A stretch of 64,000 bases of DNA, from contig NZ_JAIQYY010000003.1 in assembly GCF_020181035.1 (NCBI RefSeq), positions 331,862 to 395,861 on the forward strand. Direction: 5' to 3'. The first letter of the stretch is position 1. The number at the start of each line of letters is the position of its first letter. The stretch comes from Streptomyces sp. CoH27. GTDB taxonomy: Bacteria; Actinomycetota; Actinomycetes; Streptomycetales; Streptomycetaceae. Position numbers and translations under genes: made by a program. Under the pieces are notes generated by a model, which did not search any database, was not told the origin of the DNA, and saw only the letters and a list, made by a program, of their open reading frames with translations. Below, piece after piece: positions 18,027-26,931 of the stretch.

Positions 18027-18950
18027 ATGCCCACGATTCTTGGACAGAACCAGTACGGCAAAGCCGAGAACCGAGTCGTCAAGATCACGCGGGACGGCGC
18101 CACTCACCACATCAAGGACCTCAACGTCTCCGTCGCGCTGAGCGGTGACATGGAGGAGGTCCACTACTCCGGCTCCAACGCCAACGTCCTGCCGACCGAC
18201 ACCACCAAGAACACGGTGTTCGCGTTCGCCAAGGAACACGGCATCGAGTCCGCCGAGCAGTTCGGCATCCACCTCGCCCGCCACTTCGTCACCTCGCAGC
18301 CGGCGATCCACCGCGCCCGGATCCGGATCGAGGAGTACGCCTGGGAGCGGATCGAGACCTCCGACGCCAACTCCAAGTTCATCGGCGCGGACGAGGTCAA
18401 GCACTCGTTCGTCCGCAAGGGCCAGGAGATCCGCGTCACCCAGGTCACCTACGACGGCTCGTCGTGGGAGGTCGTCTCCGGTCTGAAGGACCTGGTCGTG
18501 ATGAACTCGACGAACTCCGAGTTCTGGGGGTACGTCAAGGACAAGTACACGACCCTGCAGGAGGCGTACGACCGCATCCTCGCCACCCAGGTCTCCGCCC
18601 GCTGGCGGTTCAACTGGACCGACGACGAGCAGAAGATGCCGAACTGGGAGAAGTCCTACGAGCAGGTCAAGAAGCACATGCTCCAGGCCTTCGCCGAGAC
18701 CTACTCCCTCTCCCTGCAGCAGACGCTGTACCAGATGGGTGCGCGCATCATCAACAACCGCAGCGAGATCGACGAGGTCCGCTTCTCGCTGCCGAACAAG
18801 CATCACTTCCTGGTCGACCTGGAGCCGTTCGGGCTCAAGAACGACAACGAGGTCTACTTCGCCGCCGACCGGCCCTACGGCCTGATCGAGGCGACGATCC
18901 TCCGGGACGGCTGCGAGCCGAAGATCCCGGTCGACATGACCAACCTCTGA
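18027..18950 (+). CDS. uox: Uricase (urate oxidase)
   Basis: 307 residues, ATG 18027. A cofactor-free urate oxidase with two T-fold domains. The catalytic Lys is in GKAENRVVK (residue 12), the Thr in LPTDTTKNT (about 59-60) and the His in LPNKHHFLVDL. It converts urate, oxygen and water to 5-hydroxyisourate and hydrogen peroxide. The C-terminus PVDMTNL is not a peroxisomal SKL, as expected in bacteria. Last gene of the uraD-uraH-uricase unit; a GC-rich hairpin follows before the permease gene. Confidence 0.97.
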   Translation: MPTILGQNQYGKAENRVVKITRDGATHHIKDLNVSVALSGDMEEVHYSGSNANVLPTDTTKNTVFAFAKEHGIESAEQFGIHLARHFVTSQPAIHRARIRIEEYAWERIETSDANSKFIGADEVKHSFVRKGQEIRVTQVTYDGSSWEVVSGLKDLVVMNSTNSEFWGYVKDKYTTLQEAYDRILATQVSARWRFNWTDDEQKMPNWEKSYEQVKKHMLQAFAETYSLSLQQTLYQMGARIINNRSEIDEVRFSLPNKHHFLVDLEPFGLKNDNEVYFAADRPYGLIEATILRDGCEPKIPVDMTNL

Positions 18951-18958
18951 CGCGGGAC

Positions 18959-18996
18959 GCGCGCCCCCGACCCCGCCACCCGGCGCGGGGGCGCGC
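18959..18996. terminator. Hairpin between uricase and the permease gene
   Basis: GCGCGCCCCCG pairs with CGGGGGCGCGC (11 bp, 16-base loop), 8 bases after the uricase stop and 18 before the permease ATG. It may be a partial terminator that lowers permease expression within the operon. Confidence 0.6.
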
Positions 18997-19014
18997 CACA
19001 CCGGAGGGAACGAA

Positions 19015-20442
19015 ATGGCACTGCCTGCGAAGGGGCCCGACACAGCCCCGTGTTCCACCCCGCCGGTGCACTCCGAGAACGCCGTCGCGTCCGACGCCGT
19101 CACATCCGTGCACCCGGTGGACGAAAAGCTCCACCCCTCGCGGCTCGTCCCCGCCGCGCTCCAGCACATCGCGGCGATGTACGCGGGCGTTGTCACTCCT
19201 CCGCTCATCATCGGCCAGGCCTGCGGACTCGACATCGCGGCCCGCACCCGGCTGATCGCCGCGAGCCTGATCGTCGCGGGCGTCGCGACCATCCTGCAGA
19301 CCCTCGGCGTCAAAGGCTTCGTCGGCAACCGGCTGCCCTTCGTCAACGCCGCCTCCTCCGCCGGCATCGCCCCCATCCTGGCGATCGCCGAGACCAACGC
19401 CAAGGGCCACCAACTCCCCGCCATCTACGGTGCGGTGATGGTCGCCGGGGCCTTCTGCCTGGCCGTCGGCCCGTTCTTCGGCCGGCTGCTGCGCTTCTTC
19501 CCGCCCCTGGTCACCGGCGTGGTCATCACGCTGATCGGGGTCACGCTGATGCCGGTCCCGGTGAGCTGGGCGCAGGGCGGCGACAAGACGGCCGCCGACT
19601 TCGGCTCCCTGCGGCACCTCGCCCTGGCCGGGTTCACCCTCGCCGTCATCCTGCTGATCCAGCGCTTCGGCCGCGGCTTCGTCCGGCAGATCGCCCTGCT
19701 GTCCGGCCTGCTCATCGGCACCCTGGCCGCGATCCCGTCCGGCATGGCCGACTTCAGCGCCCTGAAGTCCGCGCCCGTCGCCGCGCTGCCCACGCCTTTC
19801 GCCTTCGGCCCGCCGGAGTTCCAGCCCGCGGCCGTCCTGTCGCTGTGCATCGTGATGCTGGTCCTGATGACCGAGTCCAGCGCCGGCATGCTGGCCCTCG
19901 GCGAGATCTGTGAGCGCCGTACCGACGCCAGGACCATCACCCGGGGCCTGCGCACCGACGGCATCGCCACCCTGCTCGGCCCGGTCTTCGGCGGCTTCCC
20001 CACCTCGGCCTTCGCGCAGAACGTGGGCGTGGTCTCGCTGACCCGGGTGCGCAGCCGCTACGTCGTGGCCGTCGCCGGCGGCGCCCTGCTGGTCCTCGGC
20101 GCCTTCCCGGTGCTCGGCGCGGTCGTCTCCCTGGTCCCCATGCCGGTCCTCGGCGGCGCGGGCATCGTCCTGTTCGGCTCGATCGCGGTCAGCGGCATCC
20201 GTACGCTGTCGGAGGCGGGACTTGACGACAGCTCCAACATCATCCTGGTCGCCGTGGCGCTCGGCGCGGGCATCATCCCGCTGGCCGCACCGACGTTCTA
20301 CGCCGACTTCCCGGCGTGGGCGCAGACCGTGCTCGGCTCCGGCATCAGCGCGGGCGCGCTCGTCGCGGTCCTGCTCAACCTGTTCTTCCATCATCTCGGC
20401 ACCCGGAGCGGCGGAGCCTCTCCGGCACTCAAATCCTCCTAG
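19015..20442 (+). CDS. NCS2-family purine permease (xanthine/urate type), copy 1
   Basis: 475 residues, ATG 19015 behind GGAGGGAACGAA. After a 40-residue hydrophilic lead comes HPVDEKLHPSRLVPAALQHI, the start of NCS2 proteins, and then about 12-14 membrane spans. Family signatures include LPFVNAASSAGIAP and the substrate-site motif with MTESSAGMLALGEI; GGFPTSAFAQNVGVVSLTRV is the conserved loop. It probably takes up xanthine or urate by proton symport. Its place right after uricase favours urate (inference). A related permease follows at 22240. Confidence 0.92.
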   Translation: MALPAKGPDTAPCSTPPVHSENAVASDAVTSVHPVDEKLHPSRLVPAALQHIAAMYAGVVTPPLIIGQACGLDIAARTRLIAASLIVAGVATILQTLGVKGFVGNRLPFVNAASSAGIAPILAIAETNAKGHQLPAIYGAVMVAGAFCLAVGPFFGRLLRFFPPLVTGVVITLIGVTLMPVPVSWAQGGDKTAADFGSLRHLALAGFTLAVILLIQRFGRGFVRQIALLSGLLIGTLAAIPSGMADFSALKSAPVAALPTPFAFGPPEFQPAAVLSLCIVMLVLMTESSAGMLALGEICERRTDARTITRGLRTDGIATLLGPVFGGFPTSAFAQNVGVVSLTRVRSRYVVAVAGGALLVLGAFPVLGAVVSLVPMPVLGGAGIVLFGSIAVSGIRTLSEAGLDDSSNIILVAVALGAGIIPLAAPTFYADFPAWAQTVLGSGISAGALVAVLLNLFFHHLGTRSGGASPALKSS

Positions 20443-20514
20443 GGTCCTGCCGTGCCCTCCCCGCGGACACTCCCTCCCCGTCCCGGGGCCGCCACCGAAA
20501 GACAAGGAAGCACG

Positions 20515-21900
20515 ATGGCACCATCGGCAGACCAGCGCATCGTCATCGAGAACTGCGCGATCGCGACCGTGGACGCGGGCGACACCGAGTACGCCTCCGG
20601 GTACCTGGTCCTCACCGGCAACCGCATCGAGGCGGTCGGCGCGGGCCGGGCCCCCGAAGGCCTTCAGAACGTGGTGCGCCGGATCGACGCGAGCGGCCAT
20701 CTGGCCACGCCCGGTCTGGTCAACACCCACCACCACTTCTACCAGTGGATCACCCGGGGCCTGGCCACCGACCACAACCTGTTCAACTGGCTCGTCGCGC
20801 TCTACCCCATCTGGGCGCGCATCGACGAGCGGATGACGTACGCGGCCGCGCAGGGCTCCCTCGCCATGATGGCCCGCGGCGGTGTCACCACCGCCATGGA
20901 CCACCACTACGTCTTCCCGCAGGGCTCCGGCGACCTGTCCGGGTCGATCATCCGGGCCGCCGCCGAGATGGGCGTCCGCTTCACGCTGGCCCGGGGCTCG
21001 ATGGACCGCAGCGAGAAGGACGGCGGCCTGCCGCCGGACTTCGCCGTCGAGACGCTGGAAGGCGCCCTCGCCGCGACCGAGGAGACCGTCAATCAGCACC
21101 ACGACGCCTCCTTCGACGCCATGACCCAGGTGGCCGTGGCGCCCTGCTCGCCGTTCTCGGTGTCGACCGAACTCCTGCGTCAGGGAGCCGAGTTGGCCCG
21201 CCGCCTCGGCGTACGGCTGCACACCCACGGTTCGGAGACCGTGGAGGAGGAGAAGTTCTGCCACGAGCTGTTCGGCATGGGCCCGACCGACTACTTCGAG
21301 TCCACCGGCTGGCTCGGCGAGGACGTGTGGATGGCGCACTGCGTCCACATGAACGACTCCGACATCGCCGCCTTCGCCCGTACGAAGACCGGCGTCGCCC
21401 ACTGCCCGTCCTCCAACGCCCGCCTCGCGGCCGGTATCGCGCGGGTCCCGGACATGCTGGCGGCCGGCGTCCCGGTCGGCCTCGGCGTCGACGGCACCGC
21501 CTCCAACGAGTCCGGCGAGCTGCACACCGAGCTGCGCAACGCCCTGCTGATCAACCGCCTCGGCGCCCACCGCGAGGCCGCCCTGGGCGCCCGTCAGGCA
21601 CTCCGGCTCGGCACCTACGGCGGCGCCCAGGTGCTCGGCCGCGCCGACCAGATCGGCTCGCTGGAGCCGGGCAAGCTGGCCGACGTCGTGCTGTGGAAGA
21701 TGGACACCCTCGCCCACGCCTCCATCGCCGACCCGGTGACCGCGCTGGTCTTCGGCGCGGCGGCCCCGGTCACCGCGTCCTTCGTCAACGGTGAGCAGAT
21801 CGTGACGGACGGCCGCCTGGTCACCGTCGACGAGGACGCCATCGCCCGCTCCACCCGCGAGGAGGCCCAGCGCCTCGCCCGGATCGCCGCCCAGGCCTGA
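20515..21900 (+). CDS. 8-Oxoguanine deaminase (amidohydrolase)
   Basis: 461 residues; ATG 20515 after AAGGAAG. Amidohydrolase fold with a mononuclear metal site: NTHHHFYQWITRG near residue 65 (HxH; the motif with F-Y-Q marks the 8-oxoguanine deaminase group), RLHTHGSE, MAHCVHMND, and the catalytic Asp in GLGVDGTASNESGE. It deaminates 8-oxoguanine, perhaps guanine analogues, to urate plus ammonia, so it feeds the uricase directly. The gene lies between two purine permease genes, 72 bases after the first. Guanine deaminase or ssnA-like activity is the main alternative. Confidence 0.88.
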   Translation: MAPSADQRIVIENCAIATVDAGDTEYASGYLVLTGNRIEAVGAGRAPEGLQNVVRRIDASGHLATPGLVNTHHHFYQWITRGLATDHNLFNWLVALYPIWARIDERMTYAAAQGSLAMMARGGVTTAMDHHYVFPQGSGDLSGSIIRAAAEMGVRFTLARGSMDRSEKDGGLPPDFAVETLEGALAATEETVNQHHDASFDAMTQVAVAPCSPFSVSTELLRQGAELARRLGVRLHTHGSETVEEEKFCHELFGMGPTDYFESTGWLGEDVWMAHCVHMNDSDIAAFARTKTGVAHCPSSNARLAAGIARVPDMLAAGVPVGLGVDGTASNESGELHTELRNALLINRLGAHREAALGARQALRLGTYGGAQVLGRADQIGSLEPGKLADVVLWKMDTLAHASIADPVTALVFGAAAPVTASFVNGEQIVTDGRLVTVDEDAIARSTREEAQRLARIAAQA

Positions 21901-22041
21901 TCCACCGCGGACGAAATACCGCAGCATTCCGGGTGGTCGCCCCGTTCGTACGGGTGACCTGCCGGAGAGGCCCGGCCGTCGCCTCGTATCCGACGGCCCG
22001 CCGGAAGACTCCGGCCGGGAGGGACGGCTCCCGGCCGGGAA

Positions 22042-22066
22042 CCGTGGACCCGAGCGGGGTCCACGG
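22042..22066. terminator. Hairpin after the deaminase gene
   Basis: CCGTGGACCC-GAGCG-GGGTCCACGG: perfect 10-bp stem, 5-base loop. First of two adjacent hairpins in the 339-bp gap 21901-22239. Confidence 0.6.
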
Positions 22067-22069
22067 CAG

Positions 22070-22109
22070 CCGTTCCGGGGCGCGTGCGGACGCACCCGCC
22101 CCGGAACGG
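22070..22109. terminator. Second hairpin after the deaminase gene
   Basis: CCGTTCCGGGGCG pairs with CGCCCCGGAACGG: 13 bp, 14-base loop, only 3 bases after the preceding hairpin. Confidence 0.6.
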
Positions 22110-22115
22110 TCACCC

Positions 22116-22143
22116 CACCGCTCACCGCTCACCGCTCACCGCT
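22116..22143 (+). repeat. Four tandem copies of CACCGCT
   Basis: A perfect 7-bp tandem repeat, four units, between the double hairpin and the second permease gene. It keeps no reading frame of interest. It could be a slippage-prone site or a regulatory spacer. Confidence 0.8.
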
Positions 22144-22239
22144 CGACGAGCACCCGTCACGGTCCCGCACGACCACACATGCACCACCTCCATGAAACCC
22201 ACGTCGAGGCCGACGTGTTACCCGCCCGGAGGAGCCGCC

Positions 22240-23607
22240 GTGGCCGCCCATCCTGTCGACGAGAAACTCCCCGCCCTCAAAATGGCGACCAGTGGCCTGC
22301 AGCATGTGGCCGCCATGTACGCGGGAGTCGTCGCACCACCCCTGATCGTCGGCGCGGCCGTAGGCCTGTCCGCCACCGACCTGACCTTCCTCACCGGAGC
22401 CTGTCTGTTCACCGCCGGGCTCGCCACCTTCCTGCAGACCCTCGGGTTCTGGAAGATCGGCGCCCGGCTGCCGTTCGTCAACGGCGTCACCTTCGCCGGT
22501 GTCGCGCCGATGACGGCCATCGTCGCCTCGGCCGGGGACAAGTCCGACGCCCTGCCGATGATCTTCGGCGCGGTGATCGTCGCCGGTCTCCTCGGCTTCT
22601 TGGCGGCGCCCTTCTTCAGCAAGGCCGTCCGCTTCTTCCCGCCCGTCGTCACCGGCTCGGTCATCACCCTGATCGGCGTCTCCCTGCTCCCGGTCGCGTT
22701 CGGCTGGGCCCAGGGGCCGAACCCCGCCGCGCACGACTACGGCTCGACGACCAACCTCACCCTGGCCGGCCTCACCCTGCTGATCGTGCTGCTGCTGCGC
22801 CGCTTCACCCGCGGCTTCGTCAAGCAGATCGCGGTCCTGCTCGGCCTGATCACCGGCACCCTCCTCGCGATACCCTTCGGCGCCACGGACTTCAGCCCCG
22901 TCGCGCACGCCGCCGTCGTCGGCTTCCCCACCCCGTTCCACTTCGGCACCCCCACCTTCCACATCGCCGCGATCCTGTCGATGTGCGTGGTGATGGTCGT
23001 CTCCATGACCGAGTCCACCGCCGACATGCTCGCCCTCGGCGAGATCGTCGAACGCCCCTCGGACGAGAAGACGATCGCGGCCGGCCTGCGCGCCGACACC
23101 CTCGGCTCCGCGCTCAGCCCGCTCTTCAACGGCTTCATGTGCAGCGCCTTCGCCCAGAACATCGGCCTCGTCGCCATGACGCGGATCCGCAGCCGCTTCG
23201 TCGTCGCCGTCGGCGGTGGCTTCCTGGTCCTGATGGGCCTGTGCCCGATGGCCGCCTCGCTCATCGCGGTCGTCCCCCGCCCGGTCCTCGGCGGCGCCGG
23301 CGTCGTCCTGTTCGGCTCGGTCGCCGCGAGCGGCATCCAGACCCTGGTCCGGGCCGGCCTGGAGAAGGACAACAACGTCCTGATCGTCGCCGTCTCCCTC
23401 GCCGTCGGCATCATCCCGATCACCGCGCCGGGCTTCTACCACGCCTTCCCCGAGACCGCGAGGATCGTCCTGGACTCGGGCATCTCCACCGGCTGCGTGA
23501 TGGCCGTCCTGCTCAACCTGGTCTTCAACCACCTCGGCCGCACCCGCGACGCCGAGGACGTCACCCATCCCATGGAGTCGGGCGAGGAGCTGGCGCCGGC
23601 GCACTGA
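22240..23607 (+). CDS. NCS2-family purine permease, copy 2
   Basis: 455 residues from GTG 22240 with GGAGGAG 6 bases ahead; upstream in-frame ATGs have no ribosome site. It is a close paralogue of the first permease: the same HPVDEKLPALK start, LPFVNGVTFAGVAPM, MTESTADMLALGEI and FMCSAFAQNIGLVAMTRI motifs, and 12-14 membrane spans. It lacks the 40-residue hydrophilic lead of copy 1. Differences in the substrate-site region suggest a different purine, such as xanthine versus urate, but the sequence does not tell which. Confidence 0.92.
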   Translation: MAAHPVDEKLPALKMATSGLQHVAAMYAGVVAPPLIVGAAVGLSATDLTFLTGACLFTAGLATFLQTLGFWKIGARLPFVNGVTFAGVAPMTAIVASAGDKSDALPMIFGAVIVAGLLGFLAAPFFSKAVRFFPPVVTGSVITLIGVSLLPVAFGWAQGPNPAAHDYGSTTNLTLAGLTLLIVLLLRRFTRGFVKQIAVLLGLITGTLLAIPFGATDFSPVAHAAVVGFPTPFHFGTPTFHIAAILSMCVVMVVSMTESTADMLALGEIVERPSDEKTIAAGLRADTLGSALSPLFNGFMCSAFAQNIGLVAMTRIRSRFVVAVGGGFLVLMGLCPMAASLIAVVPRPVLGGAGVVLFGSVAASGIQTLVRAGLEKDNNVLIVAVSLAVGIIPITAPGFYHAFPETARIVLDSGISTGCVMAVLLNLVFNHLGRTRDAEDVTHPMESGEELAPAH

Positions 23608-23616
23608 GTCCCGCGC

Positions 23617-23641
23617 GGGGTACGGCGGTCCGCCGTACCCC
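23617..23641. terminator. Terminator after permease 2
   Basis: GGGGTACGGCG-GTC-CGCCGTACCCC, perfect 11-bp stem, 9 bases after the stop. It ends the purine block. Confidence 0.85.
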
Positions 23642-23689
23642 ACGCGCTTGTCTGCGGCAGTCTTGGACCATGAACGAGTCCGGCCGCGT

Positions 23690-24214
23690 GGAGGCCCGAC
23701 CCGGGCCCGGTTCGCTTTCGGCTCCCTCGGCTACCCGCTGACGATGGCCCTCGCCTTCGTCTCCGCACCGTTCCTGTGGACTGAGCAGGAGTGAGCCTGC
23801 TCAGCCGCACGCCCCGAACGGTCTTGGGCGCACTGGTCCCCGGCGTACTCGACCCCGGGGCGGCGACACGCATCCTGTGCGTGGTCCGATCCCGGGAGGC
23901 CGGCTCCCTCACGACCTGGCCAGATGGGTACGGCCAGAGGCGACGGGGAGGCCCTGAACCATCACTCCGGTGGAGCAGGGGCCCCGCACGCTGGCGCCGT
24001 ACCCGGCGTCCCAGATCGCACGATCACCGTAGCCCGAACGGCCCAGCCCACAGCAAGCCCGAAAGCCGACCACCACACGATCGGGTTAAGCTGCCCTTGT
24101 GCACACTCCCCGGCGAGCAGTCGCCAATCCCTCACCCTCGCCGCCCACGGCCTGCTCGCCCTGTACTACGGCTTCAACCAGGTACCGGTCCCGCTCCGCC
24201 GGGACACCCCATGA
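23690..24214 (+). pseudogene. Broken remnant of a TMEM175/DUF1211-like membrane protein gene
   Basis: Two separate pieces in the same frame look like the end of a TMEM175-type potassium channel. One is ARFAFGSLGYPLTMALAFVS (about 23705-23766), the other LTLAAHGLLALYYGFNQVPV (24127-24186), followed by a stop at 24214. About 360 bases with stops and no recognisable coding separate them, including a perfect hairpin CTGAGCAGG-N6-CCTGCTCAG (23781-23804). Interpretation: a decayed gene, possibly split by a small insertion. The family call is from pattern memory and is moderate. Confidence 0.5.
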
Positions 24215-24224
24215 GACGAACCGG

Positions 24225-25028
24225 TCAGAAACGCGGCACACCCTGACAAGGCGTCAGAGCGGGCAGTCGGCCGGTGACGTAGGAGCGGGGCGGGACTCCC
24301 ATCAGGGCGCGGAAGTCGGAGGTCATGTGTGACTGGTCGAAGTAGCCGGTCACGGTGGCCAGTTGGGACCAGGGGGCGTGTCCGGCCCGGGTGACGACCG
24401 TGCGGACGCGGTCGATGCGGGCGTAGTGCTTGGGGGAGACCCCGACGCCCTCGGCGAACAGGTTGCGCAACTGGCGTTCGCTGACCGCCAGTTCGCGGGC
24501 CACCTCCCGCACCTGTGCCGGTGCCCGGTCCGGGCGGACCGACAGCGCGTCGACGCCCGCACGCAGCAGCGCCGTACGGGCCGGGTCCACGGCGGCCGAC
24601 AGGAGCTCCGGAAGCGTCTCGACGAGGTACGGCACCGCCTCCCGCGGGTCCAGCCGGCGCAGCCCGGCCGCGAGCCGGCGGGGCGTGTCGCCCGGCAGGT
24701 CCTCCAGCCGCGCGGTTCTGCCGACCAGTTCGGTCGCCGATACGCCCAGCAGCGGTCGGGTCATGCCGGGTGCGAGACGCAGTTCGACGCAGCGGACGTG
24801 GGCCTTGCCCTCGTGGTACGACGCCCGCACCCGCGGCCCGGAGACCAGCACATCGCGCCGCCCGTCCGCCCCCACCCGCAGGATCACCTTGGTGACCGCG
24901 GCGGGCAGTCGTACGAAGGGCTCCTCGGCGGGCTCGGTGCGGGACACGGACAGCGTGCGCACCCCGGAGATCCAGGGGCGCAGCACCTCGGGCGTGGTCA
25001 GGTCCTGCTCGGCGACGGCGTTCGGCAT
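24225..25028 (-). CDS. AraC-family transcriptional regulator
   Basis: 267 residues, ATG 25028 with GTGGAG just ahead. The C-terminal 90 residues form the double helix-turn-helix of AraC: VREVARELAVSERQLRNLF, then ATVTGYFDQSHMTSDFRALM and GVPPRSY. The N-terminal half is a cupin-like sensor (VILRVGADGRRDVLVSGPRV) as in DUF6597-type regulators. It is divergent from the NmrA-like gene, 95 bases apart, and probably controls it. Confidence 0.9.
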   Translation of the reverse strand: MPNAVAEQDLTTPEVLRPWISGVRTLSVSRTEPAEEPFVRLPAAVTKVILRVGADGRRDVLVSGPRVRASYHEGKAHVRCVELRLAPGMTRPLLGVSATELVGRTARLEDLPGDTPRRLAAGLRRLDPREAVPYLVETLPELLSAAVDPARTALLRAGVDALSVRPDRAPAQVREVARELAVSERQLRNLFAEGVGVSPKHYARIDRVRTVVTRAGHAPWSQLATVTGYFDQSHMTSDFRALMGVPPRSYVTGRLPALTPCQGVPRF

Positions 25029-25123
25029 CACTCCACGGTAAGCGCGCCCGACCGCTTCCGGGCCGGTGAACCGTGCCGGAATTTCCAAGAGTCCGGCATC
25101 GCTCCCGGCCCATCGTGGACCAC

Positions 25124-25978
25124 ATGATTCTGGTGACAGGTGCCACGGGCACCACCGGCAGTGAAGTCGTACGACAGCTCACGGCGCGCGGCGAGAAGGT
25201 GCGCGCGCTGACCCGCGACCCGCAGCGGGCCCGGATGCCCGCCGGGGTGGAGGTGGCCGGCGGGGACTACGCCGACCCGGACTCCCTGGCGGCGGCGATG
25301 ACGGGGGTGACGGCCGCGTACCTGGTGTGCCCGCCCGGCCCCGGCGCCGCCCACGACACGGCGCTGGTCGCGGCGGCCCGGGCGGCGGGCGTACGGCGGC
25401 TGGTGAAGCTCTCCGCCATCGGCACCGACGATCCCGCCACGGGGCCGACCGTTGCCTGGCACGGGGTGGGGGAGCGGGCGGTCCGGGACAGCGGGGCCGA
25501 GTGGACGGTCCTGCGGCCCTCGTCGTTCGCCACGAACACGCTGGCCTGGGCGGCGGCGGTCCGCCGGGGCGAGCCGGTGCCGAACATGACCGCCGACGGG
25601 GCGTCCGGGGTGATCGACCCGCGCGACATCGCCGAGGTGGCGGTGCGGGCCCTGCTCGACGCCGGGCACGCGGGGCGGACGTACACCCTGACCGGCCCGG
25701 CGGCGATCAGCGTCCCGGACCAGGTCGCCGTCCTCGCCGCGGTCCTCGGCCGCCCGCTCACCGTCCGGAATCTGTCGCAGGACGAGACCCGCGACTTCCT
25801 GCGCACCGCCTACGGCATCGACGAGAGCGGGGTGGAGGACGTCCTGACCGGTGTCGCCTACCTCCGCGACGGCCGCAACGCGACGGTCACCGAGGACGTG
25901 CCGCGGGTGCTGGGCCGGCCGGCCAGGACGTTCCAGGAGTGGGCCGAGGACCACAAGGAGGCCTTCCTGACCGGGTGA
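25124..25978 (+). CDS. NmrA-like NAD(P)-binding oxidoreductase/quinone reductase
   Basis: 284 residues, ATG 25124. It begins MILVTGATGTTGSEVV, an atypical-SDR nucleotide motif (GxxGxxG), and continues with LVKLSAIGTDDP and WTVLRPSSFATN, as in NmrA/YtfG quinone oxidoreductases. The catalytic Tyr-x3-Lys of classical SDRs is absent, which is usual in this group. No clear ribosome site; GTG 25115 is an alternative start. Likely a redox sensor or azoreductase-like enzyme controlled by the divergent AraC gene. Confidence 0.85.
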   Translation: MILVTGATGTTGSEVVRQLTARGEKVRALTRDPQRARMPAGVEVAGGDYADPDSLAAAMTGVTAAYLVCPPGPGAAHDTALVAAARAAGVRRLVKLSAIGTDDPATGPTVAWHGVGERAVRDSGAEWTVLRPSSFATNTLAWAAAVRRGEPVPNMTADGASGVIDPRDIAEVAVRALLDAGHAGRTYTLTGPAAISVPDQVAVLAAVLGRPLTVRNLSQDETRDFLRTAYGIDESGVEDVLTGVAYLRDGRNATVTEDVPRVLGRPARTFQEWAEDHKEAFLTG

Positions 25979-26456
25979 ACCGGCCTCACTGGCGCGGCAG
26001 CCGGCGGCGCGGCCCGGCCGAGGCCCCGCCGCCGGGATGCCTCACCGGCTCCCCGGCCGCAGCACCGCCTCGGCCGCAGCACCGCCTCGGCCGCAGCACC
26101 GCCCCGGCCGTCACCAGGGCCGCCACCGCGATCCCCGTCGCCACCCCGGAACGCCGGCCGGCAGCCCTCCGCCGTCGCCGGGATCAGCTCCGCGCCCGGT
26201 CGAGCAGACCGCCGGTGCGGCTCGCCGCCCGTGTGCTCAGCATCGCGAGACCCCAGCAGCACCCGGTAACCGCCGTACTGCGCGGCCGTGCGCGCGGACA
26301 GGCCCAGCATCTCACTCCCGTCGCCCATGAGTTGAACGACACCCTGCTCCGGCTGGCCGAATGGGCCGCGCACAACCGGGAGTACATCGCCGGGGCGCGG
26401 GCGGCCTGCGACGCCGGGCACCGGCCGGAGCTGCTCGACGCGTAAGCCCGCGGAGC
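25979..26456. other. Gene-poor stretch with a degraded frame and a tandem repeat
   Basis: 478 bases without a convincing gene. The plus frame ending at 26445 has one protein-like segment (ELNDTLLRLAEWAAHNREY) but no start signal and a low-complexity Arg/Ala/Pro upstream part, so it is at best a remnant. A 17-bp tandem repeat lies at 26057-26107. Confidence 0.4.
26057..26107 (+). repeat. 17-bp tandem repeat, three copies
   Basis: CCGCAGCACCGCCTCGG occurs twice exactly (26057-26073, 26074-26090) and once with a single change (26091-26107). The unit is not a multiple of three, so it shifts frame at each copy. That supports a non-coding or decayed state. Confidence 0.85.
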
Positions 26457-26879
26457 CTACAGACCGAACAGGGCGAGGTCCGTCGTCAGCTCCTTGAACA
26501 CCTCTCGCGGGTCGGCGACCATCTTGCGCTCCTCAAGATCCAGCAGGCCGCCCACCGCGCTGACCTCGGCCGCGAGCGTGCCGTCGGTCTTGCGTATCTC
26601 CTGCACGATCCGGAAGGTCTTGCCACCGCCCCACTCGAACGCACAGGTCACATCGACCTCGTCGCCGGCGAGCAGTTCGCGCCGGAAACGGATCGTCGTC
26701 TCCAGCGCCACCGGGCCCACGCCCCGCCCCACGAGCCGTGTCTGGCTGATGCCGGCCGCCTGGAGCAGTGACCAGCGGGCATGCTCCGCGTAGTTGAGGT
26801 ACACGGACTGGTTCAGGTGTCCCTGCGTGTCGGTCTCATAGCCGCGGACGGTCACGCGCACGGAAAACGGCTCGCTCAC
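26457..26879 (-). CDS. Acyl-CoA thioesterase, hotdog fold
   Basis: 140 residues from GTG 26879 with AGAAGGGGAC ahead. 4-Hydroxybenzoyl-CoA/FadM-type thioesterase: RGYETDTQGHLNQSVYLNYAEHARW carries the usual Asp in the (Y/F)xxTDxxGHLN segment, and the fold continues with EWGGGKTFRIVQEI. It probably hydrolyses acyl-CoA or an acyl-ACP in the cytoplasm. Monocistronic between the gap to its left and a hypothetical gene to its right. Confidence 0.88.
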   Translation of the reverse strand: MSEPFSVRVTVRGYETDTQGHLNQSVYLNYAEHARWSLLQAAGISQTRLVGRGVGPVALETTIRFRRELLAGDEVDVTCAFEWGGGKTFRIVQEIRKTDGTLAAEVSAVGGLLDLEERKMVADPREVFKELTTDLALFGL

Positions 26880-26931
26880 GATGTCCCCTTCTCGTGTATG
26901 GCACACTTACCCTCCGATCCTGGCATGCCGC

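Noticed and set aside
18835..22125. A 1096-residue minus-strand frame
   Set aside because: It is antisense to the permease and deaminase genes, rich in Gly/Asp/Arg/Gln repeats typical of shadow frames in high-GC DNA, with no start signal.
26400..26445. End of a long plus-strand frame with a helical, protein-like tail
   Set aside because: The upstream part shadows the NmrA-like gene and is low-complexity; kept only as a possible remnant.
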